59,613 nucleotides of DNA, from positions 1-59,613 of the forward strand of contig NZ_WVZN01000010.1 in NCBI RefSeq assembly GCF_011772445.1, in the 5' to 3' direction. Numbering within the stretch: the first letter of the stretch is position 1; each line of letters begins with the position of its first letter. Both the position numbers and the translations under genes were made by a program. A model generated the notes under the pieces. That model made no database searches, was not told the origin of the DNA, and saw only the letters and a program-made list of their open reading frames with translations. This DNA comes from Hydrogenophaga sp. (GTDB lineage: Bacteria; Pseudomonadota; Gammaproteobacteria; Burkholderiales; Burkholderiaceae_C). This document shows positions 37,175 to 46,700 of the stretch, piece after piece.

Positions 37175-39118
37175 TTACATCCTGCTTTTGTGTGAAGTAT
37201 TTCGCTCGAACGCCAGACCAAGACCCCATGTGACCCACCAGCACCAGGCCACGCGGGGCACCTCGGTCACGCTGATGAGCATGCCCAGGGCCGCCATCGC
37301 GGCCATGGCGGACAGCCAGGCGCCGGCCAGAGGCTCCTTGGCCAGCCAGCCGCGCCACACGGAGCGCGTGGTCCAGGCGAACCAGCCCAGCAGCGCAGCC
37401 AGCACGATGGTGCCGCGCTCGACCAACACCTCGAGGTAGAGGTTGTCGGCGTGCCAGGGCTCGAAATGGCCCTGTGCGGCGGGCAGCCAGTGGGCCGGGC
37501 CCTGCTGGAACCCCGGGTTGAGCAGGCGCTGCCGCCCCTGCGCATCGAACAGCTCCAGGCGCTCGACCTCGACCACCGCGCCTGGCGTCAGCACCGACAC
37601 GGAAAAGAAGCCTTCGCGCCAGCGCGCCAGCGCCGCGTCGGGCGCCAGCGAGTCGCCGAACAGATCGACCTCGCGCACGACCGGCCCGGGCGCGGTGTCC
37701 CCGGTGTGGCGAATGAAGCGCCACTGGCAGCGGCGGTCGTAGATGAGGTGGCGTTCGCAGACGCTGACCAGCAACCGCAACCCGGGCTGCGCCCCGTAGG
37801 CCAGGCGAACGCGCCAGGTGCCCGCATCGAAGCCGGACAGGCGCTGCACCGCACCGAAGCGCACGCCGTCCAGGCCCGGGTGGCTGGGTCCGTGCACCTG
37901 CATACGGGGGCCGCCATTGCCATCGATCCATGTCAATCGGCCCGGGGTTCCCGTGTCCGCGCGTTCACCCATGCGCGCCGGCAGCCGGCCGGCGCCGATG
38001 CCCAGCAGCAGGTCCGCCCCGCCGCCCAGCGTCGAAGCGACCGAGCGCCAGTGGTCGAAGCGGTGCGTGAAGTCCTGGCCCGAGCGCGCCAGCCGATCGG
38101 CGATCGCCGTGGCGCCCAGCAACACCCACACCAGTTGCGCCAGCACCGCCAGCAACACCACCGCGTTGCCCAGGCGCGGCGCGACCCCGGCGTCGCCGTC
38201 CACCGGTGGCGCACGCCGGTGCAGCGCATACGCGAGCACCGCGCCGATCACCACCGCGCCGTACAGCCCGCGCGACTGGGTGGTCAGCACCACGTGGCAG
38301 GCCAGCACGAACAGCACCGCCGCAGCCCACCACACCCGCGCGGTGGGCGCGCGCAGCCACCACCAGGCGGCCAGCGGCACCGTCAGGCTCAGGTAGGCGT
38401 CGATCGCGCCGCCGCCCACGTGCATTTCCCAGAACCAGGCCGTGGTGCGATAGCCCGACCACACGTCCAGCAGGCCCGCGTAAAGCCACCGCTCGGCCAC
38501 CACCAGCGCGCAGACCGTGGCCAGGCCGGCCAGACTGCCATGCCACCAGCCCACGACCCAGCGCCGGCGGGAGACGGCATCCTGTCCGATCGTCCACAGC
38601 GGCAGCAACAGCGCCGCCCAGACCAGCGACTTGCTCGACCGCCCCACGTTCGCCGGCGATTGGTAATCGGCGAATGGAAACGCGGCCCACGACGGCCAGT
38701 CGCCACCGTGCGCCCAGGCCCTGGCCGCACCCAAGGCCGCCACCGCCAGCAACGCGCCCGACAGGACCAGCACCCGGCGGTCGAGCGCCATCGTCGTGTC
38801 CCCCGCCCGCTGCGCACGCACCGCACGCCAGGCCCATGCGCCCCAGCCGCCGGCCGCCACTGCCAGAACCAGCAGATCGAACTCCTCCAACATCAGCCAA
38901 CCCGTGTGCACGGACTGATTGGCCCATGGCAACACCGCCGGCAACAGCCAGGTCCCGCAGATGGGACGCCAGGCCGTCAGGGCGATCACCGCCATCAGCG
39001 CAGCCACGGCTGGGCCCAGGGACAGCACCGGGTGCGCCCAGGCGCCTGCGAGGGACGCGGTGGCGGTGAACAAGGCAAGGGCCGCAGCGGCCGGCGTCGT
39101 CAGGGCGCTAACGGTCAT
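37175..39118 (-). CDS. O-antigen ligase/Wzy-like membrane protein with a large inserted periplasmic domain
   Basis: A 647-residue polytopic protein with about ten membrane segments. The O-antigen-ligase pattern is recognisable in LTTQSRGLYGAVVIGAVLA before and HADNLYLEVLVERG after the main periplasmic loop. That loop is unusually long: residues about 403-550 form a beta-rich domain (FGAVQRLSGFDAGTWRVRLAY, RRCQWRFIRHTGD, RLLNPGFQQGPAHWLP) that looks like a carbohydrate-binding jelly roll. Such proteins polymerise repeat units or ligate glycan to a lipid or protein. ATG 39118 is preferred to TTG 39127. The gene is 104 bases upstream of the sugar transferase gene. Confidence 0.8.
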   Translation of the reverse strand: MTVSALTTPAAAALALFTATASLAGAWAHPVLSLGPAVAALMAVIALTAWRPICGTWLLPAVLPWANQSVHTGWLMLEEFDLLVLAVAAGGWGAWAWRAVRAQRAGDTTMALDRRVLVLSGALLAVAALGAARAWAHGGDWPSWAAFPFADYQSPANVGRSSKSLVWAALLLPLWTIGQDAVSRRRWVVGWWHGSLAGLATVCALVVAERWLYAGLLDVWSGYRTTAWFWEMHVGGGAIDAYLSLTVPLAAWWWLRAPTARVWWAAAVLFVLACHVVLTTQSRGLYGAVVIGAVLAYALHRRAPPVDGDAGVAPRLGNAVVLLAVLAQLVWVLLGATAIADRLARSGQDFTHRFDHWRSVASTLGGGADLLLGIGAGRLPARMGERADTGTPGRLTWIDGNGGPRMQVHGPSHPGLDGVRFGAVQRLSGFDAGTWRVRLAYGAQPGLRLLVSVCERHLIYDRRCQWRFIRHTGDTAPGPVVREVDLFGDSLAPDAALARWREGFFSVSVLTPGAVVEVERLELFDAQGRQRLLNPGFQQGPAHWLPAAQGHFEPWHADNLYLEVLVERGTIVLAALLGWFAWTTRSVWRGWLAKEPLAGAWLSAMAAMAALGMLISVTEVPRVAWCWWVTWGLGLAFERNTSHKSRM

Positions 39119-39410
39119 GAAGACCAAAATGTATCAATTTGAAACCACCGTTTCGAGCCGGTCCTGGTCTGGGTCGCCGAGCGTCTGTCGAGGAGAAACC
39201 CGCTTGTTTTCACTCTGTTTCCATTGCGCCGGAACTCACATTCTGAATCCGGGGCGTCATCAATTCGTGAAATGATCCACGCGCCGCCAAAAATACCCCT
39301 ACTGGGTGTGCGACGGCGGCACCGCATTCCCACCCTCGCTGATCCAGAACCTCAATGGCCTTCTGTCGGTGCCGTGTGGCCCGACGCAGGGATTGTTTGA
39401 CCAGGCATTC
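39119..39410. other. Divergent gap between the ligase-like gene and the lipoprotein gene
   Basis: About 290 bases of lower G+C content than the neighbours, without a credible gene. It should hold promoters for both directions. I see TTGATACAT on the minus strand near 39135, a small GAAAC/GTTTC hairpin at 39141-39154, and ATACCCC at 39293-39299, followed by CTACTGGGTG. None is a convincing full promoter. Confidence 0.4.
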
Positions 39411-41519
39411 ATGAACACCTACTTTCTCGAGGTTCACGCCCGCCGGCCCATGTTTGCAGCCCTCCTGACCGCCACCTGTGTCGTGGCCGCTTGCGGCGGT
39501 GGCGGCGGTGGTGGCGGCAGCGGACTGGTCAGCGACAACCCGTCCCAGGTGGTATCCGGCGATTCGTCTCCTTCGCCCTTGCCCGCGGCACCGGTGGGTC
39601 CTGGAGGGCTGTCCTGCGCGTCGGGCGCCATCACCTGCGTGGAAATCACCTCGGGCAGCACCCAGGCCAATGTGCCCGTCACGTTCGGCCAGCCGTTCCG
39701 GGTCGGCGACCTGGCCAGCAGCCAGGGCCTGCGCGCCGAGGACAGCGCGGGCAACGCCGTGCCGGTGCAGATGGACGAGGTCTCCACCCACCCCAACGGA
39801 TCGGTGCGTTTCGCCGTGCTCAGCCTCTCGCTGCCGAGCCTGACGGCCAACGCCGCGCGCATCGTCAACCTCTACCCGGCCGCCCGCACCAGCACCAGCG
39901 TGTCCCTGCCCGCCGCGCCCGCCTGGAACCTGCAGATCACGGCCCGCCTGTCCGACGGCACCACCCTGGTGGCCAACCCGCAGGCGCAGCTGCAGCAGCA
40001 GATCGCCAACGGCAGTGGCCGCCGCCTGCACGGCCCCGTCGCCAGCGAGTTCAATGTCGTGTCGCCCCTGAACGACCGCCTCACGGCCCGTTTGCATGTG
40101 CGCCTGTACAAGACCGGCCAGATCCGCACCGACGTGGTGATGGAGAACAACTGGGCCCTCAAGTCCAATCCCTCCAACCTCACCTACTCGCTCACGGTCA
40201 CCGCCAACGGCCAGACCCTGCTCTCGCAGCCATCTTTCACGCACTCGAGCAAGGCCCGCTGGCACCGGGTGGTGTGGAGCGGTGGCAACCCGAACCTGCG
40301 TGTGCGCCACCACATGCCCTACTTCCTGGCCACCCGTGCCACCTGGAACTACAACCTGGGCCTGAGCATTCCCGACAGCGTGCTGTCCGAAGAAGCGCGC
40401 TCGCTGGCGAATTCCAACACCAATCCCATGGGCGCGGCCAAACTGACGACCGACATGCCCGGCACCGGCGGCCGTGACGAGATCGCGCCGCTGCCGCGCT
40501 GGACCGCGCTCTACCTCATCACGCAGGACGATCGCGCCCGTGCCTCGATGCTGGCCAATGCCGACGCCGCCGCCAGCGCCCCCGTGCACTACCGCGACGA
40601 GGCCACGGACCAGCCGATCAGCGTCGTGCGTCACCCCGGCATCGCCTTGCGCTATGGCAGCTCCAGTCCTTCCGTCCCCAGCGGCGGCTCCAGCAACTGG
40701 ACACCCGACATCGCGCACCAGGGCTCCTACGCCTACATCCCCTACCTCGTGACGGGCGACGCGTTCTACCTCGACGAGATGATGTTCTGGGCCGCCTGGA
40801 ACATCGCCGCCAACGACCCCATCTACCGCGAACGCGACAAGGGCCTGCTGATGCCGGAGCAGGTGCGCGGGCAGGCCTGGGGCCTGCGCTCGATTGCCGA
40901 GGCGTCGTTCGCGGCGCCGGACACGCACCCGATGAACAGCTACTTCGACACCATCCTGTCGAACAACATGAGCTGGGCCCTGAACACCTACGGGCCGGGC
41001 CGCTCGGGCAGCCTGTTCTCGCCCATGGGCGCGCTGATCTCGCAGTACAACAACAACCAGACGCCCTCGTACGAGTCGGACTTCTTCGCCACCGTGATGG
41101 CGTGGCTGGCGGAGAACAACGTGCCCAACGCGGCCACCGTGCTCAACAGCGTGGGCCGCATGCAGATCGACCGCTTCCTGGCCAGCACGCAATCGGCTGG
41201 CTTCTGCACCAGCCACGCCGCGGGTTACTGGCTGCAGACCATGAGCGGCGGCAGCTACGTCAACAGCTGGAGCGAGTTCTTCCGCATCAACTACGGCTCG
41301 GCCAGCTGCGGCAGCACCGCCCTGGCGGGTGACCCGGCCTACCCCGACTGGGCGGGTGGCTACGCGGCGGTGGCTCGCGGCATGCTGGCTGCGGCCAGCA
41401 ACGCCAACGCCAACAACGCGGCCAGCGCCTACGCGCGCTGGAAGGGTTTCACGCCGCTGCTGGACTCCGGCGCGCGCGGCTTCTCCAGCGATCCGTCCTA
41501 CGCGATCGTGCCGCGCTGA
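39411..41519 (+). CDS. Secreted lipoprotein with RIFT-barrel-like and toroid-like domains (polysaccharide lyase/hydrolase candidate)
   Basis: A 702-residue protein. ATG 39411 gives a basic start (HARRP), a hydrophobic core and lipobox VAAC with Cys28, followed by eight glycines; a frame open to 39306 lacks a proper signal. Residues about 60-250 (VPVTFGQPFRVGDL, GNAVPVQMDEVSTHPNGSVRFAVLSLSLP) match the RIFT-barrel start of PcRGLX/YetA-like polysaccharide lyases. The remainder is helical and aromatic-rich (AYIPYLVTGDAFYLDEMMFWAAWN, RGQAWGLRSIAEASF), like an alpha/alpha toroid. It probably acts on the glycan made by this locus. I cannot assign catalytic residues. It overlaps the convergent deacetylase gene by 22 bases. 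Confidence 0.7.
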   Translation: MNTYFLEVHARRPMFAALLTATCVVAACGGGGGGGGSGLVSDNPSQVVSGDSSPSPLPAAPVGPGGLSCASGAITCVEITSGSTQANVPVTFGQPFRVGDLASSQGLRAEDSAGNAVPVQMDEVSTHPNGSVRFAVLSLSLPSLTANAARIVNLYPAARTSTSVSLPAAPAWNLQITARLSDGTTLVANPQAQLQQQIANGSGRRLHGPVASEFNVVSPLNDRLTARLHVRLYKTGQIRTDVVMENNWALKSNPSNLTYSLTVTANGQTLLSQPSFTHSSKARWHRVVWSGGNPNLRVRHHMPYFLATRATWNYNLGLSIPDSVLSEEARSLANSNTNPMGAAKLTTDMPGTGGRDEIAPLPRWTALYLITQDDRARASMLANADAAASAPVHYRDEATDQPISVVRHPGIALRYGSSSPSVPSGGSSNWTPDIAHQGSYAYIPYLVTGDAFYLDEMMFWAAWNIAANDPIYRERDKGLLMPEQVRGQAWGLRSIAEASFAAPDTHPMNSYFDTILSNNMSWALNTYGPGRSGSLFSPMGALISQYNNNQTPSYESDFFATVMAWLAENNVPNAATVLNSVGRMQIDRFLASTQSAGFCTSHAAGYWLQTMSGGSYVNSWSEFFRINYGSASCGSTALAGDPAYPDWAGGYAAVARGMLAAASNANANNAASAYARWKGFTPLLDSGARGFSSDPSYAIVPR

Positions 41520-42586
41520 GGCGCGAGCGCTTCAGGCCGGTGCGGCGCGGCCGGGGTGGCCGGCGTGGCGGCGAGCGCGTCACGCCACAGGTCCGTCAGG
41601 GTCGAAAACTCTCCCCCCAGCCGGTCGCGGAAGTGCGCGCAGACGCGGTCAATGCGGCGCAGGAACTCCTGCAGGTCCTGCTCGTTGCGCACGTAGGGCG
41701 TGTGCCCCGGCGCCAGCGACGGTGAGTGATAGGTCAGGCTGAACACCCGCACCCCCTGCGCGAGCAGCGCCTCCATCAAGCGGATCTGCGTGTCCGCGTC
41801 GAAGCCTTCCGGGCTCAGGCGCGCGCGCCACAACACACCCGAGCGGCTCAGCACCGATTGCACGCGCAGGCGCTGCAGCAGGGGGTTGTCCCACAAGCCG
41901 CCGAAGCGCTGCCCCGCCCACCAGGCCCGCCCGCCATAGCCCACGGTCAGCGGCACCTCCAGCAACTCGCACGACTCGTCCACGAAGAAGGGGTGCATGG
42001 ACGTGCCCAGGAAGTTGGGGCCGTGCACGCGTTCGAAGCTGGTGGCGGGCACGAAGCTGCAATCGATGCGGTAGCCCAGGCGCCTGATCACGCCCAGCGT
42101 GGCGGCACCGACGCCATAGCGCCCGGCCTTGAAGATGAGCGGACGCTGCCCGAAAGCCTGGGCCACGGCGTCCGTGCTGGCCTCCAGCTTGGCGGCCTCC
42201 AGTTCGGGCCGCAGGTTGCCGTGGAAGGAGTTGTAGTCGTTGACCTCGTCCTCGTACGGCGGCGTCACCCAGGGGTGGCAGTGCGTGCCGAAGTGCGCGC
42301 GGCCCGCGTCGACCAGGCGGCGCAAATAGGCCGCGGCCGGGGCCGAACGCGCCACGGCATGGTCGAGCACGTAGGTCGGCACGATGCCGTACTTGTCGAA
42401 CACCGCGTGCGCGTGGTCCTGCGCCGGAATCGACTCCGTGCCCACGGAGTCGCGGTCAAAGGGCCTGGACCAGTCGAACTCCTCCTCGGTGTCCACCACC
42501 ACGAGCAGGATGGGTCGCTCGGACGAGCGTTGGGCGGGCACCGGGCGCAGGTCCGGGTGCGTGATCGGGCGGTAGCCGGCGACCAT
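41498..42586 (-). CDS. Polysaccharide deacetylase, WalW-type
   Basis: A 362-residue protein of the carbohydrate esterase 4 / NodB-like group in the WalW branch. The N-terminal motif LLVVVDTEEEFDWSRPF holds the catalytic acidic residues, FGTHCHPWVTPP supplies metal-binding histidines, and FKAGRYGVG and VFSLTYHSPSLAPGHTPY follow. It would remove acetyl groups from a surface sugar. The C-terminal 25 residues are Ala/Pro-rich. It is 26 bases after the methyltransferase gene on the same strand, so the two are probably co-transcribed. Confidence 0.85.
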   Translation of the reverse strand: MVAGYRPITHPDLRPVPAQRSSERPILLVVVDTEEEFDWSRPFDRDSVGTESIPAQDHAHAVFDKYGIVPTYVLDHAVARSAPAAAYLRRLVDAGRAHFGTHCHPWVTPPYEDEVNDYNSFHGNLRPELEAAKLEASTDAVAQAFGQRPLIFKAGRYGVGAATLGVIRRLGYRIDCSFVPATSFERVHGPNFLGTSMHPFFVDESCELLEVPLTVGYGGRAWWAGQRFGGLWDNPLLQRLRVQSVLSRSGVLWRARLSPEGFDADTQIRLMEALLAQGVRVFSLTYHSPSLAPGHTPYVRNEQDLQEFLRRIDRVCAHFRDRLGGEFSTLTDLWRDALAATPATPAAPHRPEALAPQRGTIA

Positions 42587-42612
42587 CGTGAGGGCGGCTG
42601 GGCGCGGTGGAA

Positions 42613-43392
42613 TCAGACGCGGCGCGTGCCGTGCACGGTGACCGTGCGGTAGTAGGCGCCGAGCGAGGGCATGGACGAGGCGATCGCCGCGTCGAAGCGA
42701 TCCGCCGCGTTCACCATCCAGTTGCTGGGCCGCGCGCGCACGGCCTTGGACACCACCGCCGCCGGAAAGGCAAACAGGTCGGTGTACAGGTGCTTGGGCG
42801 CGAAGTAACGGTCCAGGATGTCGAGTTCTTCGCGCGCCAGCGGCTTCTCGTCGGGCGTGCGCGCCTTGGGTGTGAGCGCGCGCACCAGGCGCGCCACCGG
42901 GTTGAGCAGCAGCGGCTCGACGAACAGGATCTCACCGCCCGGCTTGGTCACGCGGGCGATTTCCTTCACCGCACGCTCGAACTCCAGGTGGTGCAGGATG
43001 GCCGTGCCGAACACCAGGTCGAAGGTGGCATCGGGGAACTGCAATTCGTGGGCGTCCATCAGCTTGAACTCCACCGGCAGGCCCTTGGCCTGGGCGACCT
43101 GGCGGCCCTTGTCGAGCTCGCGGTCGGAAATGTTGATGCAGGTGAGCTGCGTGGGCTTGAGGTTCCACTTGAGGTAGTGGGCCTCCCAGGCCTGGCTGCC
43201 CACCTCGAGCACGCGCGTGTCGGTGTGGCGCGTATGCACGGCGCGGATCAGTTCGTCGCGCCGCCGCCGCGCGGGGCCCATCTGCGTGTACTCCATGACC
43301 GCTTCCAGGCGGTCTCGCTCCAGCTCGTCGTTGTCGTAGATCTCGGCCTCGCGGCTGACGCGTTGCGCGTCGTGTGAAGTCGGGCTCGTCAT
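42613..43392 (-). CDS. Class I SAM-dependent methyltransferase
   Basis: A 259-residue protein with the Methyltransf_11 pattern: motif I VLEVGSQAWE, LTCINISDRELDKGRQVA, FKLMDAHELQFPDATFDLVFGTAILHHL and VTKPGGEILFVEPL. Motif I departs from the usual GxGxG, so cofactor binding should not be taken for granted. The substrate could be a sugar, a lipid or the product of the megasynthase, with which it shares a 366-bp divergent promoter region. It probably forms a small operon with the deacetylase gene downstream. Confidence 0.85.
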   Translation of the reverse strand: MTSPTSHDAQRVSREAEIYDNDELERDRLEAVMEYTQMGPARRRRDELIRAVHTRHTDTRVLEVGSQAWEAHYLKWNLKPTQLTCINISDRELDKGRQVAQAKGLPVEFKLMDAHELQFPDATFDLVFGTAILHHLEFERAVKEIARVTKPGGEILFVEPLLLNPVARLVRALTPKARTPDEKPLAREELDILDRYFAPKHLYTDLFAFPAAVVSKAVRARPSNWMVNAADRFDAAIASSMPSLGAYYRTVTVHGTRRV

Positions 43393-43758
43393 GCGGACGC
43401 CTCCAATTGAATTGCGCAGGGGCCGGCGTTCATTGGCCAGCGGGACCCGGCGAAACTAGCACAGCGTTTGACATCTTCGTACCTTCGATGCACACGAAAG
43501 CGTGCAATATCTCCACGAAATGGCGATGCATCAGATGTCAAATATCAACACAATTGCTTTACCGGTACCCGCATCCAGCCGCCAAAAGGGGTTCACGCAC
43601 CGCTTGGCGACTGATACCCCATACCGCCACCGGTACCGTCAAAAAGTTCACAACCGCGGAGCCACGGGAATTGGCTGGCGGGAACGCCGTGGTTACAGTC
43701 GGTTTCGACTGGCGTCATTTTGTATTAGATTCTCCGGCTCTGGTTCTACGAGGTGAGG
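43393..43758. promoter_or_regulatory. Divergent regulatory region of the methyltransferase and the megasynthase
   Basis: This 366-bp region has no credible gene and is less GC-rich than its surroundings. It contains a perfect 9-bp inverted repeat, TTTGACATC at 43467-43475 and GATGTCAAA at 43534-43542, whose arms give TTGACA in both directions. A direct repeat ACCGGTACC lies at 43561-43569 and 43629-43637, and ATACCCCATA at 43614-43623. TATTAGATT near 43724 could be a -10. These are candidate operators; no known regulator site is recognised. A GAGGTGAGG ribosome site ends the region. Confidence 0.5.
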
Positions 43759-46700
43759 ATGGACACGAAAGCTCGAACGGAACCATCGGCGCGGCGCGTG
43801 TCCCGTTTGGGTGATTGGCTCGTCCTTGCGGCGCAGGCCTGGCCCGGGCGGCCCGCCCTGGAAACCGCCGACGGTCAGACGCTGACGTACCGCGAGTTGC
43901 TCGCGCGCGTCGAAGACGGCGCGCGCCGCTGGCGCGGCGCGGGCGTGCGCCGTGGCGAGCGCATCGCCATCGCCGCCACGCGCTCGGCCGACTCCATCGT
44001 TCACATCCTCACCGCCGCCCACCTGGACGTGGCCTACGTGCCATTGGACCTGGCCTACCCCGCCGAACGCCTGGCGGCCATGCTGGAAGATGCGAAGCCG
44101 CGCGCCGTGGTGGGTGAAGAACAGGCCCTGGCCCAACTGGGCGAGCGCGTGGGCGCGCTGCCCACGCTGGAACGCCCCGCCCCAGCCACCACGGGCCTGC
44201 ACGCGGCCGAGCCCGACCTGGCCTACGTCCTCTTCACCTCCGGCTCCACCGGCCGCCCCAAGGGCGTGGCCATGGGCGAGCGCCCCCTGCGCCACCTGAT
44301 CGACTGGCACGTGGCGCACGCGCGCCTGGGCCAGGCCGCGCGCACCCTGCAGTTCGCGCCGCTGTCCTTCGACGTGCACTTCCAGGAGATTTTCTCCACC
44401 ATGGCCACCGGCGGCACGCTGGTGCTGGTGCCCGACATCCAGCGACGCGACCCCGGCCTGCTGCACCGCGCGCTGATCGAGCGCCGCATCGAGCGCATCT
44501 TCGTGCCCTACGTGGCGCTGCAGATGATCGCCGACGCCTCGCGCGACGAGGCCCCGCTCCACCTGCGCGAGGTGGTGAGCGCCGGCGAGCAGTTGCAGGT
44601 GAGCCCCGCCATCCGTTCCCTGTTCCTGCGCCTGCCCGGCGCCGAACTGCACAACCACTACGGCCCCACCGAAAGCCACGTCGTCACCGCGCACGACCTC
44701 ACGGGCGACCCCGCCCAATGGCCCGAGATCCCCCCCATCGGCAAGGCCCTGCCCCACGTGCAGGTGATGCTGCGCGAGGCGCACGACGACGGCGAAGGCT
44801 TCACCGTGGGCGAGCTCCTGCTGGGCGGCGACACCCTGGCCAACGGCTACCTGGGCCGCGCCGACCTGAGCGCCGAGCGCTTCCGCACCGACATCGCGCC
44901 TGGCCAGACCTGGTACGTCACGGGTGACCTGGTGCGCCGCGACGAACACGGCGCGCTCACCTACCTCGGCCGCGCCGACCAGCAGGTCAAGGTCGATGGC
45001 TTCCGCATCGAACCCGGCGAGATCGAACTCGCGCTGATGGCGCACGAGACAGTGAAGGAAGCCGTGGTGACCGCGCCCGACGTGCCCGGCGCGGGCCGCC
45101 AGCTCGTGGCCCACGTGGTGCTGAACCCCGGCGCGGCCGGCGACGCGGCCAGCCTCCCGCCCCAGTGGCGCCAGCACCTGCGCGCGCGCATGCCCGAGTA
45201 CATGGTGCCGGTGCGCTACGTGGTGCTCGACCGCCTGCCCGTCACGCCCAGCGGCAAGATCGACCGGCGCAACCTGCCGCTGCCCGTGCTGGATGCGAGC
45301 CCGCTGGACACCGGCAACCCGCTCGAACTCGCGCGCCGCCTGTGGTGTGAGCTGCTGGGCGTCGAGCGCATCGCCGACGGCCAGAACCTCTTCGACCTGG
45401 GCGCCAAATCGCTGCTGGTGATGCGCTTCGTGGCCCGCGTGCGCGAGGCCGGCGTGCACACCCTGGGCGTGGCCGACGTGTACGACCGCCCCACCCTGGC
45501 CGGCATCGCGCAGGCCATGGCCGGCGCGGCCAGCGCGCCGCGCCGCCAGCGCCGTGCGGCGCCCGCCAACGCCGGTGGCGGCATCGCCATCGTGGGCATG
45601 GCCGTGCGCGTGCCGGGCTCGCCCGACCTCGAGTCCTTCTGGCAGAACCTGCTCGATGGCCGCGAGGGCATCCGTCACTTCCGCCCCGAGGAGCTCGACC
45701 CCTCGCTGCCTGAAGAGCTGCGCGCGCGCCCCAACTTCGTGGCCGCGCACGGCGCGCTCGAAGACGTCGAGCGCTTCGACGCCGCGCACTTCGGCGTCTC
45801 CGCACGTGAAGCCGTGATGCTCGACCCGCAGCAGCGCCTGATGCTGGAGTTGAGCATCACCGCGCTGGAGCACGCGGGCATCGACCACACGCGCCTCCAT
45901 GAACGCGTGGGGGTGTACGCGGGCACCGGCAACAACGCCTACGCCCTCGCGCTGCGCCAGGAGAACCCCGAACTCATCCGCCAGGTGGGCGAATTCGCCA
46001 CCATGCTCGCGAGCGAGAAGGACTACGTCGCCACGCGCATCGCCAACCGCCTCAACCTCAAGGGCCCGGCGATCAGCATCCACACCGCCTGCTCCACCAG
46101 CCTGGTGGCCGTGGCGCAGGCCTGGCATGCGCTGGCCAGCGGCCAGTGCGACATCGCGCTGGCGGGCGGCGCCAACGTGCACGCGCCGCAGGCCACGGGC
46201 TACCTGCACGTGGAAGGCGGCATGGAATCGGCCGACGGCCACTGCCGCCCCTTCGACGCGCAGGCCAGCGGCACCGTGTTCGCCAGCGGCGGCGGCATGG
46301 TGGTGCTCAAGCGGCTGGACGATGCCATCGCCAACGGTGACACCATCTACGCCGTGGTGCGCGGCGTGGGTATCAACAACGACGGCGGCGACAAAGCCAG
46401 CTTCACCGCGCCCAGCGTCGCGGGCCAGCTCGAGGCCATCCGCATGGCGCTGGAGCATGCCGACATCGACCCGCGCAGCATCGGCTACGTCGAGGCGCAT
46501 GGCACCGCCACCGCGTTGGGCGACCCGATCGAGATCAGCGCGCTCAGCAAGGCCTGGGCCGAGGACACGGCCGACACGCAGTTCTGCGGCATCGGCTCCG
46601 TGAAAAGCAACATCGGCCACCTGGCCGCGGGCGCCGGCGTGGTGGGCCTGGCCAAGGCCGCGCTCGCCTTGCAGCGCGGCGTGATCCCGGCCACGCTGCA

